This document shows positions 40,591-51,100 of a DNA stretch of 64,000 nt, one piece after another; position 1 is the first letter of the stretch; each line of letters starts with the position of its first letter. Source of the DNA: Zarea fungicola (lineage: Eukaryota > Ascomycota > Sordariomycetes > Hypocreales > Cordycipitaceae); contig FWCC01000357.1 in assembly GCA_900169235.1 (NCBI GenBank), positions 62,001 through 126,000 on the forward strand. Reading direction: 5' to 3'. Under the pieces are notes generated by a model, which was not told the DNA's origin, made no database searches, and saw only the letters and a list, made by a program, of their open reading frames with translations. The position numbers and the translations under genes are program-made.

Positions 40591-41954
40591 ATGTCTAATG
40601 GTCAACGGCAAACCAACGCATCCTCTCGGCTACCGACTGCAAGCCACGACACTTTTACGTCCGAGTTGAACCTCGCTGCCCCCATTCCTGACCGCACACG
40701 CACAGACACCACCAATGGGCCACCACCATTAGGCGACGATGCTGATTCTGACGAGGACATGGACGACGACGGCCCGGTGGCGGCGGCGGCGTCTGGAGCA
40801 GCAGCAGCAGGATCACAGCCACCACCACCACCACGCACGCATAGCCACGGCGGCGGCGACGTCGTCCTGTTCCTCGACCTGCCAGAGACCTTCACCGTCG
40901 GGTACGACGCCCTCTCCTTTACGGCACGGCACTTTGGCGGCGTCCGCGACGTCAGCCCCGGGCCGCACTTTTTCTGGGCCGCCGCGTACCCGGACGACGG
41001 GGGCATGTCCACGCGCTCCGGGTTCTGGATTGTCTCGTCGGGCAGCGCCACTGACAGAGTGCACGCGGTCAAGTGGGATCGCGGCAGCGAGCTCCTCGTC
41101 GACGCGCCTCGGGAGGAGATTCCCACCGACGTCGACGCGTTTCACGGCAAGCTCCTGTCATACCGCGATCCGACGGCCGGTGCCGGCGCCGGCGGTGGTG
41201 GTGGTGGTGGTGGTGGCAACATGAGTGAGTCGCAGGTGGCAGAGAATGAGCGGATATGGGGCCAGATGACGGGCTTCGTGACCAAGACTCTGCTCTCTCG
41301 CGTGGTTGGTGGTGGGCAGAGGATGAGAGAAGGCACAGTTTGGCATATCAACACCATGGACCGTGTGCAGGGCGCGATACTCCAGTCCGGGGAGCGCGAG
41401 ATGGAGCAGCGCATCGCGGGCGGCGTACCGCTGCTGCCGCTGCCCGACGAGCTGCGCTTCTCCCTGGACCAGCACGCCAAGACGTACTCGGCGGCCCGCT
41501 TCGGCGCCGACCGCACGCTCGAGGCCACGGACGCCACGTCGTACATGTTATCGCTGCTTGATCGGGGCAGCATTGCACCGGTGGCGGATGGCAGCGACGC
41601 CGGCAGCGCCGTGACGGAGGCCGGCCTCGTCGGGGAGCTGCAGCTCGCGTTTGTGGCAGGCGTGCACCTGGGCAACGAGGCATGCCTGGAGCAGTGGTGG
41701 TACATGCTGCTCCGGCTCGTCTTGCGCGCCTACGCGCTGCCGCTGTCCCGGCCGTCGCTCGTCGCCGACTGGCTGCGCGCGGTGACGGCGCAGCTGACCT
41801 ATGGCAGCGAGTGGCTTGACACGCCGCTCACGGAGCTGTCGGAGCAGCACTGCCGCGCGCTGCGCCTGGCGCTCATCGTTTACAAGCGCCGACTCGAGGA
41901 GCTGCTGGACTTGGAGCCTGGGGCTGACGACGCCGGCAGTGGTAGTAGCGAGAG

Positions 41955-41986
<32 letters not shown>

Positions 41987-42228
41987 GGCTGGCCGAGGTG
42001 GCGACGGCGTTTTCGCGGCTCGAGTCCGTGGTGGCGGGGCCGGGGTTCGGATGGGACCTGCGCGGCGAGTATCTGCGAAAGGGCAAGGTCGTCATGGAGG
42101 ATGGCGAGGAGGTCGAGCTGGAGATGAAGGAGCTGCAGGCGGAAGATGAGCGCGGGGAGTGGGCGCCCGAGATTGTTGAGTTGGATGAGCATGGACGACA
42201 AAAGGACTTGATATCATGGAATGACTGA
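40591..42228 (+). CDS. AAR2: AAR2-family U5 snRNP assembly factor
   Basis: Single-exon gene of 545 residues. AAR2 binds Prp8 in the cytoplasm during U5 snRNP biogenesis and is displaced by Brr2 in the nucleus; in budding yeast it was found through splicing of MATa1 pre-mRNA. The family's N-terminal beta domain is recognisable: FLDLPETFTVGYD, a GVRDVSPGPHFFW block and STRSGFWI. The C-terminal half is helical with ELQLAFV and QWWYMLLRLVL segments typical of the AAR2 helical domain. The protein carries low-complexity insertions not expected in the core: an acidic/Ala stretch at about 50-75, a glycine run encoded by (GGT)n at about 41188-41218, and a threonine run encoded by (ACG)n at about 41958-41986. 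Convergent with rps16. Confidence 0.88.
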
Positions 42229-42912
42229 ATGAAGTTTTGTTTTGCAGCCGGAACGGAAAAAGAAAAGCATACTTAACCAGGTTTTTATATACGAGAAACA
42301 CATCATAGTCGTATGGGGAGTTTAAGTAGAATCACAACGTAGATACCCAACAACTAATACAAAGTTAATTAACGCCAACAACGAAACATGCAGGATTGTG
42401 AGGCATACGAGAAGCATCTCATACGTGCATGGCAGGTACAAGATTGCTAGCACGGCCTTTAAGAAAGTTGACAAACGATTAGGTTGCAATGCAGTACTTC
42501 CCCGAGAACTGGTAATTTCAAACACCAGAGGGTAGAGATTACAGTTTACAGAGGTACGGTGCACCATGTTACTTTTTAATTTTGTTTATTCATTTGCCCG
42601 CTAGTAGACTACGTTTCCGTCCTAGCCAAGGCCATGCAAAATGCGCCATGGGATAAAAAGAGAAAACTCCGTGGATTCCATATTTTGTCCTCTGCACTCT
42701 ACATATATCCTGAAGGGAAGCAAGGCCACTCGTGAAACCTTCAACCCCACCGTATATCCCCCCGACCGAACAATTGTTTTGCTTGTTCTTTTTGAAAACC
42801 GCGCGCTCCAAAGTCATGATTTCCTTCATCATCTCAAGGCATAAAGGCTGAGAAAAAGATATCAAATAAACCAGTAAAGGACAGCATACACCCGTACAAG
42901 GGGCGAAGGCCT
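42229..42912. other. Convergent intergenic region between AAR2 and rps16
   Basis: Two 3' UTRs; no other feature seen. Confidence 0.6.
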
Positions 42913-43823
42913 TTATCGGTAAGACTTCTGGAAACGGGCACGGGCACCGCGACCACCAAACTTCTTGGGCTCGCAGCGACGGTTGTCGGCGACGAGGAGG
43001 GTGCGGTCAAAGGCGACGAGGGCCTGCTTGAGCAGGTTCTTGGAGTGCTCGTCGACGAACTTCTGGTAGTAGGCGACGAGGGACTTGGCAATGGCCTGAC
43101 GGATGGCGTAGACCTGCGAGGTGTGACCACCACCGGTGACGCGGACGCGGATGTCAATGTTGGCGAACTTGTCGAGGCCGACAACCAGGATGGGCTCGTA
43201 GACCTGGCGAGTCAAGTTAGCATGGCTGCTGCGAATGGATGGCTCTCTTTTTTTTCTGCAAATGTTCAAGTGACGTGGTTGGCCATGTGAGGAGCATGCC
43301 AAACGCCATCCGAGTGTTGGAAATGATTTCCTCAATTTGGAAGGCGGTTTGACCTTTTCCAGACACGATGATCCAAAGCAACGTCGCTATGTAGGAGTAT
43401 GTAGGAAATGAGATGGAAATATTTCGTACCTTGAAGCGGAGAACCTCAGGCTGGACGAGCTGGAGAGGGCGACCGTTGACCTTGATGAGACCCTGGCCGG
43501 CCTAGAGTATTTCAGTTAGCAATTCGTTCGCAAGATTGTTGATTCCAATCTCAAATGTTCGCCCGTCAAGATAACAGTCTGCCGCAATTCACGAGTCCTC
43601 CTTCATTGCCAATACCTCTGCCATAACTTCTAATCCTCCACTCAAGAGTTACTTGGCATCTCCAGAGTTATCAACAATCTCGTGATAGCAGCAGACTCGA
43701 ATCATTCGACAAGGACGACAGATGAACATTGTTGTGGGAATCGCGCTCGGCACGAACCTTGCAGTGGGCGACGGCGGTGGCCGTCTTCTTCTTGCCGAAG
43801 CACTGGACGCTCTGTGTCGACAT
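42913..43823 (-). CDS. RPS16: 40S ribosomal protein S16 (uS9)
   Basis: Three exons on the minus strand, 43823-43758, 43501-43430 and 43203-42913, join at codon boundaries to 142 residues, matching the family length. The protein starts [22 protein letters not shown], continues with a 24-residue exon ([13 protein letters not shown]...) and ends in the universally conserved KSYR tail that reaches toward P-site tRNA. The [17 protein letters not shown] segment is diagnostic of uS9. The two introns (256 and 226 nt) are longer than average here; I searched both strands for C/D-box snoRNA motifs without success. Divergently transcribed from rpl32, with 556 bp between start codons. Confidence 0.97.
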
Positions 43824-44104
43824 GTTTGCGGTTTGTGATGGTTTTTCGCAAAAGGAAGAGGGATGTGAAGGCGTCTAGAGAGGAACAAGGTAAAAAGAGC
43901 GGGTTTGGTGTGCAGGCTGGGCTTGGGACGAGCGGCCGAGCATCCACTCTGGCCAGGGATTTCCGCTACACTGTAATTTCTTCCCTTTTGCGAGGGTTTG
44001 TGCCCTTCAGAAATGCGCTAATCCGAATTAGGCGGAGTAGCTCGCTTCAAGGCACCAAAATTTTCTGGGCAGGTTTGAAGTGTTAGCAGTAAGAAAAATA
44101 TCCA

Positions 44105-44126
44105 CACGTGACCCTTTGAGCCCTAA
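44105..44126. promoter_or_regulatory. CACGTG and AGCCCTAA boxes in the shared rps16/rpl32 promoter
   Basis: CACGTG (44105-44110, followed by AC) is a Cbf1-type E-box; AGCCCTAA (44119-44126) fits the Tbf1 consensus ARCCCTAA. In Candida and other non-Saccharomyces fungi Tbf1 and Cbf1 are known regulators of ribosomal-protein genes. They sit 9 bp apart, about 130 bp upstream of the rpl32 UTR intron, between two divergent ribosomal-protein genes. Binding is inferred from motifs only. Confidence 0.6.
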
Positions 44127-44252
44127 ACCCTTGACAGTCGAAGCCCGCAGCCCCCCATCGAGAAATTTCGCCTGGGCCCTCGAAAGGTGAATCGAACCAG
44201 CAATTACGCCCGGGTAAAGTATCACAGCCATCCGACAACAACAACCGTCAAG

Positions 44253-44379
44253 GTAAGCGATACTTTTGGAAAATAAGAGACAGGGAGAACGGCATGTTGA
44301 ATTATTGCTCCATGCTGTTGCTTCCTCTCTTGAAGAAATTGGACCAATTCGTAGCAATGATGCTGACTTTTGTTTTCAG
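44253..44379 (+). other. RPL32: 5' UTR intron of rpl32
   Basis: Donor GTAAGC follows GTCAAG, a CTGAC branch site lies 13 nt or so before the TTTTCAG acceptor, and the start codon follows the acceptor directly. Confidence 0.75.
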
Positions 44380-45183
44380 ATGGTCGCCGCCAAGAAGCAC
44401 GTCCCTATCGTGAAGAAGCGTACGTTTTATCCAACCCCCGTGTGTCTGCCGCTGGAAACGACATGTCTCGAATGCTTGGAAAAGGATGCTTGGATTGTTT
44501 TGGAATTCCGATCTACGTGCGCCGGGCACATCGTTCTTCGTCGAAGCGGATGAAATTTCTTGATGCGATCCCAGATGGACGATTGATCTTGTGGTTTTTT
44601 TACGTCTGTGGACGGGACTACATCTACCGACGCCAGCAGAGATTCGGAAGCGCAACCAGAGGCAGCACATGAAAAACATCAACGTCAGGAACAATGGCAT
44701 TAACAAGAAACCTTTCACAGGCACTGCGCGCTTCTTCCGCCACCAGTCTGACCGCTTCATGCGCGTCGACCCCAGCTGGAGAAAGCCCAAGGGTATCGAT
44801 AACCGTGTCCGCCGTCGCTTCCGTGGCACCATTGCCATGCCCTCCGTACGTGCTATCCTTGGAGAAGAAACCCTTTGCGCCATCACTGGACCGGGTTTTG
44901 GCTCCTCCCTCTATACGAGTGTCCCGACCTCTAACAATTCTGTTTTTTATAGATTGGCTACGGTTCCAACAAGAAGACCCGCTACATGATGCCCTCCGGC
45001 CACAAGTCCTTCCTCGTCAACAACGTCAAGGACCTCGAGCTCCTCCTGATGCACAACCGCACCTACGCCGCCGAGATTGCCTCCGCCGTCTCCTCCCGCA
45101 AGCGTGTCGACATCATTGCCCGCGCCAAGCAACTGGGCGTCAAGGTCACCAACGCCAAGGCCAAGGTTACCACTGAGGTTTAA
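44380..45183 (+). CDS. RPL32: 60S ribosomal protein L32 (eL32)
   Basis: Exons 44380-44419, 44721-44845 and 44953-45183 join in phase to 131 residues. The first exon gives [13 protein letters not shown]; the body has the conserved [43 protein letters not shown] and [20 protein letters not shown] blocks of eL32, a eukaryotic/archaeal protein of the large subunit. An additional intron lies just upstream of the ATG in the 5' UTR, so the mature mRNA is spliced three times. The 301-nt first coding intron is large for a 131-codon gene. Shares its promoter with the divergent rps16 gene, which should help keep the two subunits' proteins co-expressed. Confidence 0.97.
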
Positions 45184-46280
45184 ATGTAATTTTTTTTTTC
45201 ACAACGCGAAATGGGAAAAGCATAAAGGGAAAAAAAAGGGAACACACAAAAAAAACATAATAAAACCGACCATAGAGCGAATGATATCCACGATTTGTCT
45301 CTTGATCTTGAATGGTTTTTCTCTTTTCTTCATTCTCTTGCTTTTTAAAAAACTTGCATTTGGTCTCAGAAGTGTTGAACAACAACAAGGCAACACACAA
45401 AACTTGCGTGTCTGGTTCTTCATCCGAGGTATAAAGGAAGGGAATTGGGCTTGTTTATCGGGGGACAAAAAATCTAGGGTGATTTTCACATTCGGTGTTT
45501 TTTGGTTTGTTTTCTCAATTCCAAAGAAGCAGTATGGACGGGATATTGATGGGGGTGGGAGTAGAAATGGGTTGTCTTTTTTCCATGTCAAAAGCAACCA
45601 AGTCTGGGTCCAGACGAAGACCTGACGCATTGAATGAAAAATGATTTCAAAATAAACAGCTTCCAATGAAGCATGTGACATGATGTACTAAAGCTGTCGG
45701 GATGTACTGCCAATCGAATAGATATGCTTTTTTCCACAAGTGATCTTGCATTCGCAGCTGTTGATTGAGAACACTGCCTGGTGATTTGAGAGCTGAAATA
45801 AGGCTTGCATTCGTGGACCGGTACATAACGGCTACTTTACAGAACGTTCGAACGTTCCACATACCTACCTGGCTTCCCTCGCGAACATCATGTTGACAGA
45901 CTTCCCCAGCTCTGGTGTATTGTATAACAACTGGCGATAAGGTATCCAATATCTCGCGGATCTCTAGCGTATCACTAACGAATCTCCTATGAACACCTAC
46001 TGGGCATCTAACAAAAACTCTAATGGTACTGTTGAGAGCATTATCGCTGTCCTCCAAAATACTTCATTTTGATTGGTTGGCTTTCAGGGCCGCACTGTAC
46101 AATTAAGCTGGAAGCGACATGTATGACAATGCTTCAATCCGTTCTCAATAGCTAGAAAACAACTGTTCCGACTCTAAATTCATCGCTACATTCTACATAT
46201 TGTGACAGTGACAACATTGCTAGGCTTCTCAGGTAGATTGAACCAGGTGTTGCAGGGCCTTCAGCTTAAGCGGCATTAGT
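45184..46280. other. Intergenic, rpl32 3' side
   Basis: AT-rich 3' UTR followed by unremarkable sequence up to the MITE; no gene seen. Confidence 0.55.
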
Positions 46281-46282
46281 TA

Positions 46283-46333
46283 CAGTGGGCCAAAAGTAAT
46301 TCCACTCGAAGGCCCATTTTTCACCAAAATGCC
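46283..46333 (+). repeat. Left terminal inverted repeat of the MITE
   Basis: Matches the reverse complement of the right end in blocks CAGTGGG, TAATTCC, GGCCCAT and CACCAAAAT with small indels and substitutions. Confidence 0.8.
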
Positions 46334-46673
46334 CTATTTTTAAAAGCCAATAGCTATACTAATAAAGGAGATTAAAGTATATAATAAATTATTTTACATA
46401 AATTATTACTTAAAATTCATTAAAGTTAATTTTATACATTTTTAAATATTTTTCTAACGGAGAAATCTATTAATAAAGCTAGCTAAGCTAAATTATATTA
46501 TTTTACTAGTGATTTTTATTCTTCTACTTTTGCTATTTAATCATAAAATAAAAGAATTAACAGGTAATATGAAAATAGGTGTAATATATTATCTAAGCTA
46601 TAAAGAATTAATTGTTATTTTAATACTATTAATTTATTAATTGATTATGGTATAATTGCTTAATAAAAAGTGT

Positions 46674-46722
46674 GTATTTTGGTGCATAATGGGCCTCTAA
46701 GCGGAATTACCTGGACCCACTG
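46674..46722 (-). repeat. Right terminal inverted repeat of the MITE
   Basis: Inverted copy of the left end; ends CCCACTG directly before TA. Confidence 0.8.
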
Positions 46723-47089
46723 TACCTACAGCGGCTAGAAAGAGACAAGGAAAAGCAGCATGAGACGGGACGCTTAGCGGCTATGAATATTATAACTCTA
46801 GTTATAATTAATGGCAGACACGAGGTTGCCGCAGATAATGACTTATATTTGAGGTAGTGTGTCTGCCAAATACTACTCTTCACAGTGTCGGTTAATCGCC
46901 AACAGCTAGCATCTCTATGGTAACAGTGGCATCCCTCACATTATGATAGTTGTCTTTTTTCGTCATTGTTTTTATCTCACCCCAGTGAAACTTGCGATAT
47001 AAAGGGAGTAGCAGTCAATTCATTCATCTTTAGCTGTGTAATCACTGTTTTGCCTCCATCGACTTCCATGTCGCATAAAACTACACGAC

Positions 47090-47305
47090 ATGAAGTGTAC
47101 CATCCTGCTCTTTGCCACCAGTGCTGCTGCCGCGGTGGCTATGGTCCGTCGCGGTACTGGCATTAACGCAAGTATTCGCCTTGATAATGGTTCTCCCGAC
47201 GGTGTTTTACGGACTGACCGCACACTCAAGAACAATGAAAACACTGAGTTGGCTTTCAATGGCATAGTCCCTGACGCGCCTGTCAAGCTTGGGTTACAAA
47301 AATAA
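47090..47305 (+). CDS. Possible small secreted protein, 71 residues
   Basis: An ATG-initiated frame whose first 18 residues look like a signal peptide: Lys-Cys, a hydrophobic ILLFATSAAAAVA core and small residues near a plausible cleavage site. An RR pair right after could be a Kex2-type processing site. The remaining 50 residues are polar, without further cysteines, and end at TAA. It has no recognised relatives to me and may be chance, but the combination of signal peptide, small size and position 368 bp from a MITE is typical of fungal effector-like or lineage-specific genes. No intron needed. Confidence 0.35.
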   Translation: MKCTILLFATSAAAAVAMVRRGTGINASIRLDNGSPDGVLRTDRTLKNNENTELAFNGIVPDAPVKLGLQK

Positions 47306-48198
47306 GTTACTGCAAGTACGTTACCTCATCTAATTGCAAGAATTGCGCCCTCAGGCTTACCAGAAATACGCAGCAGAGTAGTAGAAGCTCGAAACAAGTG
47401 TCCATCGGATTGTATAGTTGTGGCTGGTGATGAGGGAACAAAAGGCATCTCTAAATCACAAAGTCAGCTGAACATTGATTTTATTTCGATTTATTTTCCA
47501 AAAAGAAAAATCTAATCAAGAAAGACAAAGACGTTTGTAGCCAGAATCACATAACATCACAGACTTCAATTCAAATTTGTCAGAACCGTGTTCATGTACA
47601 AGAAATATCTGTTATCCTACTCCCCATTCTCCCATGCAATGCATAACCACCATACCAAGAAAATGCCATGCCATTTCAATCCACAACACATGTGTGTGCA
47701 AAAATGAAGCGCTCTACAATACACAAAACTGTCCTACCACCACACACAACCACCCCCGGCCCCATTTTGTCCGTCCATATTTTCATAGACTTTGAACAAA
47801 GAAAAAGAAGAGAAACAAACCTGTGGTAGCGAGAGTATCATTGTTTTGAAAGAAGAAGAAAATCTCCAACGCCTTGTAAAAAAAAAAAAAAAAACACCCA
47901 AACCCGATCCAGTAGCAAAATGGCAAGAATAGAAGAAAAAAACGAATGGAAATGAAGAAATGAAAAGGTACATCTTCATTCTTCAAGAGAGAGAAAACAA
48001 CGCTGTCCTGCAGAGAATAGAGGATATAATGAATCTTGTTTTGTGTTTGTCCTTGTTTGAAAATTGAGTCGTTGGGGTTCATGAGGGCTCAAATTCCAGA
48101 CAGGAAAAAATGTGCGTCATCAAGCGTTACAAGGAAACACGTCTTCTAAAAAAAAAGACAGAAGAAGAGAAAAAAAGGACCATGTTTGATGAGGGTTC
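47306..48198. other. Intergenic region containing the 3' UTR of the Bud14-like gene
   Basis: An A18 run near 47878-47894 and otherwise A-rich sequence on the plus strand; no gene seen. Confidence 0.55.
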
Positions 48199-51100
48199 TT
48201 ACGCAGATCCGCGTAGACGCTGCTTCCGCGCCAGCCAGTCTCCCAGCAAATTGTCAAGCTGCGTCGTTATCTCGGCCAGCTTGGCATTCTGCTCTCTGAA
48301 CATGCCTCCCATGGCTGGATGGTCGGCGCTCACGGGCTCCACATCCGACTTGTCGAATACAACAGCCAGCAGGTCGCGAATGTGCTCATTGTCGTCGAAA
48401 AAGGCGCGAAGCTTGACGTCATCCCAGACGTCTTTGCGGCTGCTGGCCGCGCTGCCGCCCTTGGCCATGAGCTCAGGTGACGGCGAGGGCGAGTTCTCTG
48501 GTGAGCGGTCTGAGGGCGATGAGGTATCGGGCACGAGCGCTGGCGGGTTGGACGCATTGCCAGGCGACATGTGGGAAGAGTCGGAGGCATGGTTGACGGC
48601 CGCCTGTGGGGTGACGGTTCGGTCCCTGGACGCAACTGGAGACGACGCTGGTGAGGGAGCGCCGTTTCTCTGAGCAGCAGTGGCATCGCGAGTCTGGCTT
48701 GGCGATGTTGATGCTGGGTGCTCCTGCTCCTCCTCGATATCGGAGATGTCGGAAGCATCGAGCTCCATCCTTGTCTTGGCCTTGACCGTCTTTTGCGGCT
48801 TGGGCTCGCCCCCGTTGCTGGGACTGCGGTGCGGGATAATCTTGGACAGGGCGGAAGGCTTGTCGGTGCGGCTTGCAGTCGACGCGTTGCGACTGGGCGG
48901 TGACTCGGATTGCTGTGATTGATTGGAAGGTACGCTTCGTGTCTCTTGTGTTTCCGCGTCGACAATGCGCATGGAGGCGGGTGGGACGGATGATACATTG
49001 TTGATGCGTGTCTCGTTGAGGTACGAGGATAGCTCGACAGTAGACTGTTGGGCCTGGGCGGTCGCTGCCTTGCGTGACGCCGATGGCTCGATACGAGGCT
49101 GAGGCTTCTGCAATTTGGCTTTCTTGTCCGGTGACCCAGTCTCGTCTCTGTCGTCGGCATCCATTATATCCATGGAACGCTTGCCAAAGGACTCATCGTC
49201 GTCCTCCGACTTCTTCTTGTCCTTTCTGGAGAAGAAGCTGCGAATGGCGCTCGGTTTCTTATCCTTGCTCTTCTTTCTGTCCTTGTCAGAGACCAGCTCT
49301 CTTTCCATTCTCTCAATGCTGGATCGGCCCTTAGATGAATCCTTGCCAAGAGAGTCTGTAGAGGGTCTGGAGGCTGCATTGTCGTCGCGGAGCAAGTTTG
49401 GTGTAAGGGTAATCTTCTTGGTCTCCTCGTCGTTGAAGAAGGAATCCGTGTTTCGCACAGTGCCATTTTTGGATCTGCTGACTCCTGATGATTCGTGGAT
49501 AATCTCTTCCACAGAGCTCGTCTCGTCATCACCCTGACTGTCAAGCGAGTCGACTTTGGTGAGTGAGGATTCTTTTGAGGTAGCCTTGTCTGTGCCATTA
49601 GCCGCAGCCTTGGTGTCCCTGGTAGCGTCGGATTTAGCATCCTTGGTTGTGCGAAGGGGCTCTACACGGGCTTCGTCGGTAGCATTCTGGCTTTCGCTCT
49701 GCTGGACGGCTTGAGCGGCTTGTTCCCTTGCGGATTGTGGTTGTGTGCCAAAAAGCTCCTCAATGTCTTCTTCGTCAGAGGAGAAGTCAAAGTCTGAGTA
49801 GTCGACGTAAGTGGGTTCAGTAAATGCGACCGTCTTGCGCTTGCGGCGGATGCCTTTGAAAGATGTCTTTGGTTTTATGGTTTGGTCTCCGAGCATAGTG
49901 GCAGAAAGCTGGTCGAATTAGTTGATGCTGATGGAGAAGGAATACCGGGAGTTTGCTTACATCGATATTCCTATGCTTGTTTAGGCGGGCAAGTCTTTCT
50001 GTGGGCGTCTCGATGTGTTCAGCAGGCAAATACCCTGGCCATGTTAGTGTCTGACGTTGGACTGTGATTCACGGCGGACAACGCACCAATGCTGCTGTCC
50101 TTGACGACGCGGACGAGCCACCAGTAGCTGTTGCTGTCGTCAAGAAGGACCATGGTATCACCCTTGGTGGCGTTTGCTTGACCTTCAACTGTGGCGACAA
50201 ATGTGTGAAGGGCGTAGACAAACTCAAAATCAATGTCCTCTGAATCATGTAAGCTTTCGTCCGAGCTGAAATCGTTAAAATCATGATCAAATGGGGTGGT
50301 GGGGTGGTTGTCATCAGCAGTAGCATCATCTTCTTCTTGATTTCGGGGTGGCAGTAACTCGGCGGTGGAATCGATGTTGGGCCCTGTGGCATGGTCGGTT
50401 GTGTGCAATGGGGTTGTGGCACTCGAGTCCGTCGGTGATTCGGGCACTGTAAGCGTCGTTTCCGTATGAGATTGGCTAGCCAGCGTTGATTCGGAGGATA
50501 ACTAATCCACGCGATTGTCTTGCTGCTTCACTGGCTGTCGAATCTGGTTGTCGAGGCACAGTGCCTCTCTCTGGGTCAAGGGTGGCGTGTCGGGCTCGGC
50601 CTTGGCTGGTCCGATTTCGGCATCGGTTTCTGGCTCTGATTTTGTGCGTAGATACTCACCGCACAGAGAGGTTGTGGACCGAGAAAGAAGAAGATGGCGA
50701 GGCTGCTGATTAACGGAGGAGGGTCGTGAGTGTGCAGAGAAGTAACGTGCTGCCGCTTGGCGACGAAACCTAGCACTGGTGGGAAGGGATGATACGCGAC
50801 GTGGCCATGCGTCGGCGGCGGGTGCCGTAGTTAAGCTGTACACACCATCTTCTATCGAGGGGGAGCTCGAAATCTTGTCCATGAGGTCGTCGTCAAGGTC
50901 ATCGATGGCATCGTCGAGATCCTCCTCGTCGGAGGATGAGGGGCCATTATGAGCGGCGGCTATGGCGTCCTGCTCGTGCTGGCGGTAGGCGTCCATGGCG
51001 TCGGTGAGATCAGTTGCCTGTGCGTCGGGGTTTTTATCCTTTACAACGGCTAGGTCGTCAGCAGGATGACTGCTGTTGGCACTGGTTTTATGCGCTTGGT

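Larger units (their letters stand above)
46283..46722. mobile_element. Tc1/mariner-type MITE, 440 bp, with TA target-site duplication
   Basis: The element begins CAGTGGG and ends CCCACTG, and is flanked on both sides by TA (46281-46282 and 46723-46724). About 50 bp at each end are imperfect inverted repeats: both read, inward, CAGTGGG, then TAATTCC, then AGGCCCAT or AAGGCCCAT, then CACCAAAAT. The interior (about 46345-46660) is roughly 80 percent A+T with no open frame. This is a non-autonomous element that would need a transposase from elsewhere. The AT-richness could be original or RIP-related. Confidence 0.85.

Noticed and set aside
44155..44200. tRNA B-box-like GGTTCGATTC on the minus strand
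   Set aside because: The T-arm stem does not pair and no A-box or cloverleaf can be drawn; it lies in the ribosomal-protein promoter.
43204..44720. Intronic snoRNAs in rps16 and rpl32
   Set aside because: The introns are long enough, but no paired C (RTGATGA) and D (CTGA) boxes with flanking stems were found on either strand.
50502..50504. In-frame TAG in the Bud14-like gene as stop-codon readthrough or a pseudogene mutation
   Set aside because: A well-phased intron (50447-50659) removes it, so neither explanation is needed.
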